A stretch of DNA of 41,753 bases from Syntrophorhabdus sp. PtaB.Bin047 (GTDB lineage: Bacteria; Desulfobacterota; Syntrophorhabdia; Syntrophorhabdales; Syntrophorhabdaceae). Within the stretch, counting starts at the first letter, position 1; each line of letters starts with the position of its first letter. Under the pieces are notes generated by a model. It ran no database searches, was not told the DNA's origin, and saw nothing but the letters and a program-made list of their open reading frames with translations. Shown piece by piece: positions 1 to 8,666 of the stretch. The stretch lies in assembly GCA_002067235.1 (NCBI GenBank), contig MVQP01000017.1, positions 1 to 41,753 on the forward strand. Reading direction: 5' to 3'. The position numbers and the translations under genes were made by a program.

Positions 1-59
1 TGATGAAGAACAAAGCAACATGGGCGGAGGCCCGTTCATGAAAAAGAAATCAATTGACA

Positions 60-130
60 TTCAACACAGTTGCTGGAACGTGAAACTGTCTTCACTTCCT
101 GAAACCTGGAACCTGAAACTGTCTTTACGG
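60..130. repeat. Short degenerate direct repeats in the left intergenic gap
   Basis: The word GAAACTGTCTT occurs at 81-91 and again at 115-125, separated by related CCTGAAACCTGGAACC text. It lies just 3' of the minus-strand formimidoyltransferase gene. No promoter or RNA gene is visible here. It resembles the other short-word intergenic repeats in this window in style, though not in sequence. Confidence 0.5.
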
Positions 131-135
131 TCTTC

Positions 136-1044
136 TCAGTCGTTGAGCTTGTTTTCCAGGATCTGGTCGGTGGTGAAGTTTTCGAGGCCCATGTAGTAGG
201 CGGCGCTCTGGACTATGGCGTCGGAGGGGACGAGGCCAACTATCTCGCTGCCGATGACGTTGACGCCATACTGCTTCGCCTCCATCCTCACCATCTCCAG
301 GGCGCGGTACAGGGGGGTGCGGGTGTAGTCCGTCATGTTCATGGATACCTGGACTATGCCCCGTTCCCTGAGGTTGACGGCGATGGCGCGGCAGTGGCGC
401 AGGCCTCCGCTCTGGAAACGCACCGCCCGCGCGATCGCGGTGGCGACAGCCATGCTGTCCGTATCGAGGTTGACGTTGAAGGCAACGAGAGGTCTTCTCG
501 CGCCCACGGCAACCACGCCCGCCGTGGGATGCACGGCCGCGTCACCGAAATCTGGTTTCCATTGAGGGTCTTTGATCTTTTCTTTCATCCCCTCGAACTC
601 TCCCCTGCGGATGTCGGGGAGCGCTCTCCTGTCGGGGCGGGAGGCTGATTCCTCGTAGAGGAACACAGGTACGCGGAAACTCCGCCAGATCTCCTTCGCG
701 ACATCGAGGGAGAGCGCGATGGCGTCTTCCATGGAGGTCTCACCGATAGGGATGAAGGGTATCACATCAACGGCCCCCATCCGTGGGTGTTCACCCCTGT
801 GACGGCGCAGGTCTATGTTCTTTACGGCAATGTCCACCGCGGCGAGCACGGCCTTCCTCACACCCGCCGCCTCCCCGGCGGCCGTCACGACGAGGCGGTT
901 GTGGTCCTTGTCCTTGTGATGGTCGAGGAGCTTGACCCCCTTGACACCGGTGAAACAGTCGAGGATCTTCCTGATCTTTGCCTGATTGCGTCCCTCGCTG
1001 AAGTTGGGAACGGTCTCTATGGTCTTCTTCATGGTGGCTTTCAT
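136..1044 (-). CDS. ftcD: Glutamate formimidoyltransferase
   Basis: The enzyme transfers the formimino group between N-formimino-glutamate and tetrahydrofolate, linking histidine or formimino-amino-acid breakdown to C1-folate metabolism in the cytoplasm. The N-terminal motif ETVPNFSEGRN is the family signature, and the RRHRGEHPRMGAVDVIPF block matches the substrate-binding core of the formiminotransferase N-terminal subdomain. The length (about 302 residues) fits the stand-alone bacterial enzyme without a cyclodeaminase domain. The frame is open to 1077, but ATG at 1044-1042 has an AAAGG ribosome-binding site 5 nt upstream, while ATG at 1032 has none at proper distance; I prefer 1044. The neighbour is a helicase on the same strand, with no functional link. 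Confidence 0.9.
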   Translation of the reverse strand: MKATMKKTIETVPNFSEGRNQAKIRKILDCFTGVKGVKLLDHHKDKDHNRLVVTAAGEAAGVRKAVLAAVDIAVKNIDLRRHRGEHPRMGAVDVIPFIPIGETSMEDAIALSLDVAKEIWRSFRVPVFLYEESASRPDRRALPDIRRGEFEGMKEKIKDPQWKPDFGDAAVHPTAGVVAVGARRPLVAFNVNLDTDSMAVATAIARAVRFQSGGLRHCRAIAVNLRERGIVQVSMNMTDYTRTPLYRALEMVRMEAKQYGVNVIGSEIVGLVPSDAIVQSAAYYMGLENFTTDQILENKLND

Positions 1045-1099
1045 TGTAACCTTTATGGCATGAAGGGTAAAGGACAAAGAACGGGCAGGGGCCCTCCGG

Positions 1100-3118
1100 T
1101 CACTTCATGGAATCGAGGAGCTTCTCCAGAAGGTCCGTCTTGCTCATGCCGTCCCGGGGACCGTGAATCGCCGTCTCATCCGTTTCGGGTGCGTCGAGGA
1201 GATGCCCCTCGTCGAGGCACGCCCTGACGTTGGGCGCCTCGATGAAGCGGGAAAGCCTGTTGAAGGTGTGGATGCCGTTGTTGCGGCCCTCGTGGTGGGC
1301 GAGGACGTAAAGCCGCTCCCTGGCCCGCGTGACCGCGACATAGAGGAGCCGTCGCTCCTCTTCGAGACCTTCGTCGTCACGGGTCGTGTAACTGGAGGGG
1401 AGGACGCCGTCGACGGCGCCGATGAGGAAGACGTTGCGCCATTCCAATCCTTTCGCGGAATGGATCGTCGACAGGATGAGCGGCCTTTCCCATATGGTGT
1501 CGTGGAAATCCTTCACACCCCGCTCCGGCGGCTCGATGGCGAGGTCGACAAGAAAATCGCGGACCGATTCGTAGCGGCCCGATATCTGCGCCAGGGCGTC
1601 GAGGTCGTTCTTCCTCAGATTCCAGTCGAGATCGAACTTCTCCCTCAGGATGGGATCACAGTAGTCGATCACCCTCCTCACCACGTCTTCCGGCCCCGTC
1701 CCGTCGGATTCAAGGAGACGGGCAAGACGGGCAAGGCCGGCGGAAGACCTCCCCAGGACAGTTCCCGTCGGCTCGATGACATTCGCAACAACGGACCGGA
1801 GGGTCTCACAGGAGACCATCTCCCCGAGCATTCTTTCGGCGGTCTTCGGGCCTATCCCCGGCACGAGCAGCAGAACGCGGCTCCACGCCAGCTCGTCCTT
1901 CGGGTTGACGAAGAGCTTGAGGTGCGCTATGAGGTCCTTCACGTGTGCCGTTTCGTAGAACTTCAGGCCGCCGTAGACGGCGAAGGGGATGTTGCGCCTC
2001 CCCAGCTCCGCCTGCAGCGGTATCGTTATATAGGAGGAACGGAAAAGGACGCACTGGTGGGACAGCTCCATTCCCTGGTCGTAGAACTCCTTTATCCTGT
2101 CGACCACCCAGGCGGCCTCCTCGTGGGCGTCCCGGGAATAGATGAGGCGGGGCTTCTCTCCATAGTCCTTTGCCACGGCCTTCAGGCATTTCTGGTATTT
2201 GTTCGCCATGTTGTCGAGGACGGCATTGCCCACATTGAGGATCGCCTGGGTGCTCCGGTAGTTGTCCTCCAGCTTGATGACCCTGCACCCGTCAAAGCGC
2301 TCGGGAAAGCGCATGATGTTCTCGTGGGAGCTTCCCCGGAAGGAATAGATGGACTGGGCGTCGTCGCCGACCGCCAGGATATTGCGGTGAGCGGCGGCCA
2401 GGTGGTACGCGATGTCCCCCTGCATGGCGTTGGTGTCCTGGAACTCATCGATCATGACGTAGCGGTAGCGGGCGGCGATGCGGGAACGCATGTCTTCATT
2501 CTCGAGGAGGAGCTTGAAGTAGAGCAGGAGATCGTCGTAGTCGAGGCACTGCGAGGCCACCTTGTACTCCGCGTATTTGCGGCGCAATTCGCCTATCTCG
2601 TCGGCGAATTGGAGGAACTCCGGGTAGTGCCTCTCCAGAACTCCCTCGAGGGGCATCTCCTTGTTGACCGCCATGCTGAGGATCTTCCTCAGCATGTCCT
2701 TCCGGGGACGCCTTTTCTGCCTCTCGTAGAAGCCAAGGCCCGTCGCTGAGCGGTGGATCGCCTCCTCGGCATCGGACTCATCATAGATGGTGAACGTGTC
2801 GGGAAGCCCGAAGAAAGCACTGTACCTGCGCAGCATCTTGTTGGCGAAGGAATGGAAGGTCCCTCCCTCGACACCCTCGCACCGGGGGTCGTGGCGTGCG
2901 GCCCGGGATATCATCTCCTTCGCGCTTCGCCTCGTGAACGTGAGAAGGAGGATCGAGGCAGGGTCAATGCCCGTCTCGACGAGATACCGCACCCTGTACT
3001 CGATGACCCGCGTCTTCCCGCTGCCCGCCCCCGCAATGACGAGCACCGGCCCGTCGACGGCCGTCACCGCCTCGTATTGCCTCTCGTTGAGCTCTTCCCT
3101 GAGATCGCCGTCCGCCAT
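1100..3118 (-). CDS. UvrD/Rep-family ATP-dependent DNA helicase
   Basis: This is a superfamily 1A 3'-5' DNA helicase that unwinds DNA in repair or replication. The Q motif is near residues 10-18 (LNERQYEAV), Walker A GAGSGKT is at 30-36, TFTRRSAKEM follows as motif Ia, DEFQD (Walker B/motif II) lies near 224, GDDAQSIYSFRG is motif III, and VTRARERLYVL near 600 is motif VI. At 672 residues it has the usual size of UvrD, Rep or PcrA proteins, but the C-terminal tail is short and no exonuclease domain is present, so I do not assign one symbol. A TATAAT hexamer (3134-3129, minus strand) lies only 10 nt before the ATG, so the leader may be very short; no good -35 box is visible. Confidence 0.92.
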   Translation of the reverse strand: MADGDLREELNERQYEAVTAVDGPVLVIAGAGSGKTRVIEYRVRYLVETGIDPASILLLTFTRRSAKEMISRAARHDPRCEGVEGGTFHSFANKMLRRYSAFFGLPDTFTIYDESDAEEAIHRSATGLGFYERQKRRPRKDMLRKILSMAVNKEMPLEGVLERHYPEFLQFADEIGELRRKYAEYKVASQCLDYDDLLLYFKLLLENEDMRSRIAARYRYVMIDEFQDTNAMQGDIAYHLAAAHRNILAVGDDAQSIYSFRGSSHENIMRFPERFDGCRVIKLEDNYRSTQAILNVGNAVLDNMANKYQKCLKAVAKDYGEKPRLIYSRDAHEEAAWVVDRIKEFYDQGMELSHQCVLFRSSYITIPLQAELGRRNIPFAVYGGLKFYETAHVKDLIAHLKLFVNPKDELAWSRVLLLVPGIGPKTAERMLGEMVSCETLRSVVANVIEPTGTVLGRSSAGLARLARLLESDGTGPEDVVRRVIDYCDPILREKFDLDWNLRKNDLDALAQISGRYESVRDFLVDLAIEPPERGVKDFHDTIWERPLILSTIHSAKGLEWRNVFLIGAVDGVLPSSYTTRDDEGLEEERRLLYVAVTRARERLYVLAHHEGRNNGIHTFNRLSRFIEAPNVRACLDEGHLLDAPETDETAIHGPRDGMSKTDLLEKLLDSMK

Positions 3119-3193
3119 TTTCCCGAATATTATAACAGAAAAAGGCGTTCAAGGGTTTAGTAGCGAAAGGGATGATGACCGATGAAACGAATA

Positions 3194-3330
3194 ATGACCA
3201 ATTGACCAAATTCCAATGACCAGAGAAACAAACGATAACCAATAACCAAAATGATACGGACAGGCCTTTCTGTTCTTCCCTTTGTTCAATTGGTTATTGG
3301 TACATTGGTCATTGGAATTTGGTCATTGGT
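3194..3330. repeat. Imperfect long inverted repeat of GGTCATTGG/CCAATGACC words
   Basis: The left arm contains GACCAAATTCCAATGACCA (from about 3204) and CCAATAACCA (3239-3248). The right arm carries the reverse complements TTGGTTATTGG (3290-3300) and TGGTCATTGGAATTTGGTCA (3305-3324). The arms are separated by about 40 nt and could form a long hairpin. It lies between a helicase gene and the 3' end of a PilZ gene, both on the minus strand. It contains no plausible coding frame. Confidence 0.75.
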
Positions 3331-3371
3331 GATTCTCTTCTCATGCCGTGCTGTCCGGACGTACCCGGGGT

Positions 3372-4100
3372 TCAGTCTTCGGCGAAGAGTTCCTGTTCGA
3401 CCCGGCGTTCCTGGTCTGCCTGGCGTTCCCGCTCGGACACATATTCGGTGATGCCCCTTAAGGCATCGTCAGGCAGGGTAGAGAACTCGACCCCGATCCG
3501 GGTCAGGTCCATGAGATGGACGACGCTCCTCACCGTGGCCCGTGCGCGCACCTCTCCGAACGAGGGAACCGTGACGGTAAGCTCGACGGCATCGCCCGAT
3601 TTGAAGCGGGCCACCTCTTCCGTCATCATGAAGGATAAGCCGCCGGTGCTTATGTCAACCGGTTCCACGTGGACGGCGTCTCCGTTACCCATGGCTATCC
3701 ATGCCGACACCGGCAGGGTTGCCGACGGACGCACCCTGACGTGTCTGCGTCTTTCCCGCTTTGTGATCCTGTCGGGGTACTGGATGGTCAGGTGCATGCG
3801 GCGGTGTTCCGCCAGTTCTATGGAAAGGACCTTTGTCCCGAAGGTGTAGAGAGACATGTCACCGGCGCAGGTGACGGTGGCACGTCCCGTTTCCGGGTAT
3901 TCTCCCGGCGCAAGCGACGCCTCGATGAGAAGGGCTTTCCTGGCACCCCCGCGGAAGACAAGCCGGCAGTCGTCGAGGACGATGGTGTCGTCGATAACGA
4001 CCCTGACAGGCATACTCTGCTCGGTTATCTCCCGGATGTACTGGTCTACCTGATGCTTCTCGCGAAGGACGATGAGACTCTTTTTGTCGTCTGCTGCCAT
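3372..4100 (-). CDS. PilZ-domain protein (predicted c-di-GMP binding)
   Basis: The protein has 242 residues with an N-terminal YcgR-like flagellar-brake/beta-barrel region (about 1-110) and a C-terminal PilZ domain (about 112-225). The PilZ ligand motifs are visible: RRRHVRV (RxxxR type) near residue 117 and DISTGGLSF (D/NxSxxG) near 148. Such proteins bind c-di-GMP and tune motility, pilus or envelope functions in the cytoplasm or at the membrane. The tail is rich in Glu/Arg (SERERQADQERRVEQE) and probably helical. No motility gene is adjacent, although a chemoreceptor and a pilin-like gene lie elsewhere in the window. The ATG start at 4100 is used. Confidence 0.85.
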   Translation of the reverse strand: MAADDKKSLIVLREKHQVDQYIREITEQSMPVRVVIDDTIVLDDCRLVFRGGARKALLIEASLAPGEYPETGRATVTCAGDMSLYTFGTKVLSIELAEHRRMHLTIQYPDRITKRERRRHVRVRPSATLPVSAWIAMGNGDAVHVEPVDISTGGLSFMMTEEVARFKSGDAVELTVTVPSFGEVRARATVRSVVHLMDLTRIGVEFSTLPDDALRGITEYVSERERQADQERRVEQELFAED

Positions 4101-4222
4101 GATATCACACGGTCTCGATCTTTATCCTGTTAATTCTCTTTCAATTCCCCCCCATTTACAAGAGAAAAGTGCGATTGACTTTTCCCGTGCCTTCTTCTAG
4201 GATATGGGCAAAACTGGTGCCC

Positions 4223-4765
4223 ATGACGAACAGGTATCTTCTTTTCTTCCTTTTCCTCGCAGCCCTCCTGTCGCTGCCCTCGGGAGCCGGGTGCGCGGAG
4301 TACGGCAAGGACGTCACCGTCAGTCTCTGCTTCACTCCCGGCGGTTCCTGCACCGACAGGATCGTGCGGGAGATTGCCGCGGCGCGCTCCGAGATCCTCA
4401 TCCAGGCATACTCCTTCACTTCCGCCCCCATAGCGAAGGCACTCATCGAGGCCCACAAGCGCGGTGTCAGGGTGACCGCGATCCTCGACAAGAGCCAGCG
4501 CACGGCGAAATACACCTCCGCCACATTCCTGGCGAACATGAGGATACCCACGTACATCGACGCCAAACACGCCATCGCCCATAACAAGGTCATCATCATA
4601 GACGGTGCCGTAACGATAACGGGTTCCTTCAATTTCACGAGGGCCGCCCAGGAGAAGAACGCCGAGAACCTCCTCATCATCCGCTCCCGGGAGGTCGCCA
4701 AGGCCTACCGCGAAAACTGGCAGGACCACCTCAACCACTCCGAGCGCTACGACCCAAAATACTAA
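4223..4765 (+). CDS. Secreted phospholipase D-family nuclease (single HKD motif)
   Basis: The protein is about 180 residues with an N-terminal signal peptide (a hydrophobic run after MTNRY, ending near GAGCA), predicting export to the periplasm or outside. It carries one catalytic PLD motif, HNKVIIIDG, followed by the GSFNFT segment typical of Nuc/PLD nucleases, which act as dimers with one HKD motif per subunit. The frame is open from a GTG at 4169, but the ATG at 4223 places the signal peptide correctly at the N terminus. It could act on nucleic acid or on phosphodiesters; the size matches Nuc-type endonucleases rather than the large lipid-active PLDs. It stands alone between repeat-filled gaps. 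Confidence 0.85.
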   Translation: MTNRYLLFFLFLAALLSLPSGAGCAEYGKDVTVSLCFTPGGSCTDRIVREIAAARSEILIQAYSFTSAPIAKALIEAHKRGVRVTAILDKSQRTAKYTSATFLANMRIPTYIDAKHAIAHNKVIIIDGAVTITGSFNFTRAAQEKNAENLLIIRSREVAKAYRENWQDHLNHSERYDPKY

Positions 4766-4872
4766 CCCCCCCACATGTCCTATACGTCCTAAGCGTCCTA
4801 TAAGTCCTATACGTCCCGTAGGTCCTATCCCCTCCTGTAAGTCCTATACGTCCCATAGGTCCCATCCCCCCT
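4766..4872 (+). repeat. Degenerate tandem CCTATACGTCC words
   Basis: About ten imperfect copies of a 9-10 nt word around GTCCTATAC/GTCCCATAG fill the gap between the PLD nuclease stop codon and the hydrogenase promoter. No gene or hairpin terminator is seen. The word can be read as a chain of half-palindromes (TCCTATAGGA-like). The repeat stops just upstream of the -35 box at 4886. Confidence 0.75.
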
Positions 4873-4885
4873 CCTATGCCCTGTT

Positions 4886-4913
4886 TTGACTTTCTTCAAA
4901 CTTACTGTATAAT
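4886..4913 (+). promoter_or_regulatory. Sigma70-type promoter of the hydrogenase gene
   Basis: TTGACT (4886-4891) and TATAAT (4908-4913) are separated by 16 nt. The expected transcription start is near 4920, about 29 nt before the GTG start codon at 4949, with GGAGG at 4938-4943 as ribosome-binding site. Confidence 0.7.
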
Positions 4914-4948
4914 ATTGGGCCTTTAGACACACGGCAACGGAGGACATA

Positions 4949-7900
4949 GTGATAACAGCATTGATCGACAACAGGAAATGCTCCATAAGACAAGGCAGCA
5001 CGATCATCGACGCGGCCCGGGAGAACGGGATAGACATACCCAGTCTCGGGTATGATCCCCGGGTAAGCCCCCCGACCAACATCGAGATATCCGTGGTGGA
5101 GATAATCGAGAATGGAAAGCCCCGCACCGTCTCGGCGACATCTACCATCGTCGAGGACGGGATGGTGATCACCACCAGGTCGCCCGCCCTCGAGAGCTTC
5201 AGGAAGATATATCTTCAGGCACTCTTGAGGAACCACTACGGTGATTGCGTCGCTCCCTGCGTCGCGCGGTGTCCGGCGCACATCGACATCCAGAAATATC
5301 TTTACCACGTGGCCAACGGCAACTTTGTCGAGGCCCTCGCCGTGATCAGGGAAAACAACCCCTTTCCCTCGGTGTGCGGCAGGGTCTGTCCGCACCCCTG
5401 CGAGGCCGAGTGCCGCAGGAACGCTGTGGATTCACCCGTCAACATCAACGGGGTGAAACGCTTCATCGGCGACTTCGACAGCTACCAGACCGTGGAGTTC
5501 ACACCCTTCGTGGCCGCGGACACAGGGCGTAGCGTCGCCGTTATCGGCGCGGGCCCGGCGGGCCTCACCTGCGCTTACTTCCTGCGCTGCCTCGGACACA
5601 GGGTGACCGTCTTCGAGAAACAGGAAGCCGCGGGCGGCATGCTCCGCTGGGGCATTCCCTACTACCGCCTCCCGGAGAGCATCCTGGACCGCGAGATAAC
5701 GACCATTCTCAATCTCGGCATAGACATACGATACGGCAAGGAACTGGGGAAGGATTTTACCCTCCTGTCCCTGAAACGGGACGGGTACGAGGCGATATTT
5801 CTCGGTATTGGCGCACAGAAGACCTCCCGCATGGCAATCCCTGGCGAGGACCTTCCCGGTGTCATGACGGGTCTCGACCTCCTTGCCCGCATGGCGAGGA
5901 ACGATACGCCCGACCTCGGTGACACCGTCATCGTCTTCGGAGGGGGAAACACCGCCATGGACGCCGCCCGCAGCGCCATCCGGCTGGGATCGAAAAAGGT
6001 GGTCGTCGCCTACCGGAGGACGAGGACCGAAATGCCCGCCGAGGATGCGGAAATAGAGGAGGCCCTCGAAGAAGGCGTGGAGATGATGTTCCTCACCGCC
6101 CCCATGTCCATCAACCGCGAGAACGGATCGCTGACCTTGAGATGCATGAAGATGGAGCTTGGCGAGCCCGACGGGACCGGCAGGCGCCGCCCCGTTCCCG
6201 TGGAAGGCTCCGAGTTCAATCTTGTCTGTTCCACTGTCGTGAGCGCCATCGGACAGATCGTGGACAACGAGTGTATCGCCCGCGACGACCTCACAACGAA
6301 ACGCGGCACCGTCCTGACGAACCCCGGCACCACGGAAACCTCCATTCCCGGCGTCTTTTCCGGGGGAGACTGCGTGAGCGGTCCCGACATCGCCATCGGC
6401 GCCATCGGCGCGGGAAAGCGGGCGGCCCTGCAGATAGACGAATACCTCCGCACGGGGAAATGCACCCCTGCCTCGGAGCCTTACAACTGTTCCAAAGGAC
6501 ACTGGCGCACGATACCCCGGGACGAGTACAGATGGATCACCCCGCTGGAAAGACTGGATGTGCCCTGCCTCCCGGCCGAGATCAGGAAGACAAGCTTCCA
6601 GGAGTCGACGCACACATGGGACAGCGAGAGTGCGGTGCAGGAGGCCTCGCGATGCCTCGCCTGCGGGTGCACGGAGCGCTACACCTGCATCCTCAGAAGC
6701 CACGCCAGCGAATACGGCGTCGAGTTCGATCAGCCGACACCGGCGCGCGCCCTCCCCATCGACGAGAACCACCCCTTCATCATACGTGATCCCGGGAAAT
6801 GCATCCTTTGCGGCCTGTGCCTCAAGATATGCCGTGAAATGGAGGGCTCATCGGCCCTGTCCTTCTACGAGACCGACAATGTCCTCACCATAGGGCCCAA
6901 CGACCACCGTCCTCTCGATATGACCGTGTGCGTCGCCTGCGGGCACTGTGCTACTGCATGTCCTACAGGTGCCCTGTCTTTCAAGCCCGTCATCCCCCGG
7001 ATCTACCGCGCCCTTCACGACCCGAACCTCACCGTTGTCGCCCAGATAGCGCCGGCGGTGCGGGCCGCCTTCGGGCAGCACTACGGCATAGACCCCGCCT
7101 CGGCCATGTCCGTTCTCTCGGCAGGGCTCAAGGAGGTCGGGTTCGATTTCGTTTTCGATACCTGCTGGGCCGCGGACCTCACCATCATGGAAGAAGGCAC
7201 CGAATTCCTGACCCGCGTGGCCGAGGGCGGCGTCCTTCCCCAGATAACCTCCTGCTGCCCCGCCTGGGTAAACTACTGCGAGAAGATGGCCCCCGATATC
7301 CTTCCCCATCTTTCGTCCTGCCGGTCTCCCCAGCAGATGTTCGGCTCCGTCATGAAGCACTACTTTGCGCGGGAGCTCAAGGTTCAGCCCCAGCGTCTCT
7401 TCTTTGTCTCCATCATGCCCTGCAACGCGAAGAAATACGAGGCGCGGCGGCCGGAGTTCAACCGGGAGGGCCTCGCCGACGTGGACGCGGTGCTCACCAC
7501 GACAGAGGTCATCAGGCTCTTCGAGGAGCGGGGGATGGACCCGAGAACCATCAAGCCCGTCCCCGTCGACGCCTTCTTCGGAAAGGCGAGCGGCGCGGGC
7601 ATAATATTCGGCGCCTCGGGCGGCGTCGCCGAGGCGGCCCTGCGCCTTGCGGCCGAGCGTGTCATCGGGAAGCGCATGGAAAGCTTCACCTACGAGGAAG
7701 TGCGGGGGCTGAAAGGCGTCAAGAAGACCACCGTCGGCCTCGGGGAAACGAAGGTGCGGCTCGCCGTCGTGAGCGGCCTCACGAACGCCCAGGACCTTGT
7801 CGACCATATACGTTCCGGGGACGCCCCCTACGACCTCATCGAGGTCATGGCCTGCCCCGGCGGCTGCATCAACGGCTCGGGAAACCCGGCACCGAAACTC

Positions 7901-8392
7901 ACGAGCGACCCCGGGGACAGGCTCGAGGTCCTCTATCGCCTCGACGAGGCGGCGCCCATAAAGACAAGCCAGGACAACCCCACGATTAAGGCCATCTACA
8001 CGAACTGGCTTGGAGAACCCGACGGCACCCTGTCCCATCACAACCTCCATACGACCTATCGCCGCCGTTCCATGCGCGTCCAGGAATCCGTCGAGGAGCT
8101 TCTCCGGGACAACGTCCCTATCGATGTGGGCGTCTGCCTCGGCACAAGCTGCTACCTGAAGGGCTCCTTCCACCTCCTCGAAGGGCTGTCGGCTGAACTG
8201 CGCAAGCGGGGCCTCCTGGAGAGATTCAGGATAAAGGCGCGTTTCTGCACCGACCAGTGTTCCGGCGGCCCCAACGTCGTGGTGGGGGCGAACGTGATCA
8301 ACCGCGTCGACCCCAATGACCCGGTGGCCTTCATCGACACCTACCTCATTCCCGCCCTCGATGGGGGAGGAGGCAAAGGGACGGCGTCCTGA
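4949..8392 (+). CDS. [FeFe]-hydrogenase fused to GltD-like NAD(P)H oxidoreductase and NuoE-like domain
   Basis: The 1147-residue fusion predicts cytoplasmic coupling of NAD(P)H to H2. Order: ferredoxin-like fold (1-75), Cys-rich 4Fe-4S region and glutamate synthase beta/GltD-like module (about 95-500) with FAD motif VIGAGPAGL near 196 and dinucleotide motif FGGGNTAMDAA near 328. Two 4Fe-4S motifs follow (CILCGLCLKIC near 617, CVACGHCATAC near 659). The H-cluster domain has TSCCPAW (767-773), MPCNAKKYE (from 823) and MACPGGC (967-973). A NuoE-like thioredoxin-fold [2Fe-2S] domain closes it (CLGTSC near 1062 and CTDQC). This architecture matches the glutamate-synthase-linked (group A2-type) hydrogenases. 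Oddities: the N-terminal ferredoxin fold has lost its cluster cysteines, and the third H-cluster motif ends GSGNP rather than the usual GGGQP. The start is GTG with GGAGG upstream. Confidence 0.93.
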   Translation: MITALIDNRKCSIRQGSTIIDAARENGIDIPSLGYDPRVSPPTNIEISVVEIIENGKPRTVSATSTIVEDGMVITTRSPALESFRKIYLQALLRNHYGDCVAPCVARCPAHIDIQKYLYHVANGNFVEALAVIRENNPFPSVCGRVCPHPCEAECRRNAVDSPVNINGVKRFIGDFDSYQTVEFTPFVAADTGRSVAVIGAGPAGLTCAYFLRCLGHRVTVFEKQEAAGGMLRWGIPYYRLPESILDREITTILNLGIDIRYGKELGKDFTLLSLKRDGYEAIFLGIGAQKTSRMAIPGEDLPGVMTGLDLLARMARNDTPDLGDTVIVFGGGNTAMDAARSAIRLGSKKVVVAYRRTRTEMPAEDAEIEEALEEGVEMMFLTAPMSINRENGSLTLRCMKMELGEPDGTGRRRPVPVEGSEFNLVCSTVVSAIGQIVDNECIARDDLTTKRGTVLTNPGTTETSIPGVFSGGDCVSGPDIAIGAIGAGKRAALQIDEYLRTGKCTPASEPYNCSKGHWRTIPRDEYRWITPLERLDVPCLPAEIRKTSFQESTHTWDSESAVQEASRCLACGCTERYTCILRSHASEYGVEFDQPTPARALPIDENHPFIIRDPGKCILCGLCLKICREMEGSSALSFYETDNVLTIGPNDHRPLDMTVCVACGHCATACPTGALSFKPVIPRIYRALHDPNLTVVAQIAPAVRAAFGQHYGIDPASAMSVLSAGLKEVGFDFVFDTCWAADLTIMEEGTEFLTRVAEGGVLPQITSCCPAWVNYCEKMAPDILPHLSSCRSPQQMFGSVMKHYFARELKVQPQRLFFVSIMPCNAKKYEARRPEFNREGLADVDAVLTTTEVIRLFEERGMDPRTIKPVPVDAFFGKASGAGIIFGASGGVAEAALRLAAERVIGKRMESFTYEEVRGLKGVKKTTVGLGETKVRLAVVSGLTNAQDLVDHIRSGDAPYDLIEVMACPGGCINGSGNPAPKLTSDPGDRLEVLYRLDEAAPIKTSQDNPTIKAIYTNWLGEPDGTLSHHNLHTTYRRRSMRVQESVEELLRDNVPIDVGVCLGTSCYLKGSFHLLEGLSAELRKRGLLERFRIKARFCTDQCSGGPNVVVGANVINRVDPNDPVAFIDTYLIPALDGGGGKGTAS

Positions 8393-8666
8393 AGGTCACT
8401 TCCTTCGGTGCAGCCGCGGCCACCCGGGCCGGAATGTTAACCTAAGCGCCGGATGATCCGACAATTGTTAAGAGGGGCAGCCGATTCGTGAGACCCGTGG
8501 GCCGGTTGGGCAATGCGGTTCAGGTTTTCAGTGCACCACTCCACAGTATTGCCCCCAGCCTTGCGTGCCACACCGGAGCCCTCGCTGCGAATCCGTCTTG
8601 TACATAGCACGATGTTGCATGTAATATAGTTGTGGACAGAGCACAGAATGTCGTCGGGTATGAAGG
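8393..8666. other. Intergenic region, no gene seen
   Basis: This 274-nt gap contains no convincing reading frame. A short GAAGG/CCTTC hairpin follows the hydrogenase stop codon without a T-run, and the words TGTTAACC and TTGTTAAG occur near 8437 and 8465. A candidate promoter for the kinase gene lies at its right end. Confidence 0.5.
8598..8627 (+). promoter_or_regulatory. Candidate sigma70 promoter of the hybrid kinase
   Basis: TTGTAC (8598-8603) and TAATAT (8622-8627) are 18 nt apart, ending 40 nt upstream of the ATG at 8667. Both hexamers deviate from consensus, so this is a modest prediction. Confidence 0.4.

Noticed and set aside
3..41. Short plus-strand frame MKNKATWAEARS at the left edge
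   Set aside because: It could be the tail of a gene outside the window, but 12 codons give no support for any call.
1163..2749. 528-codon plus-strand open frame opposite the helicase gene
   Set aside because: It is the antisense shadow of a GC-rich gene with full helicase motifs on the minus strand; its product has no domain-like pattern.
5432..8173. Two long minus-strand frames opposite the hydrogenase gene
   Set aside because: The plus strand carries all hydrogenase and GltD motifs; the antisense products are low-complexity Gly/Arg/Asp-rich shadows.
8603..8622. Sigma54-like sequence TAGCACG-ATG-TTGCA ahead of the hybrid kinase
   Set aside because: The distance between the -24 and -12 elements is one base too short and the -24 GG is AG; sigma54 needs strict spacing.
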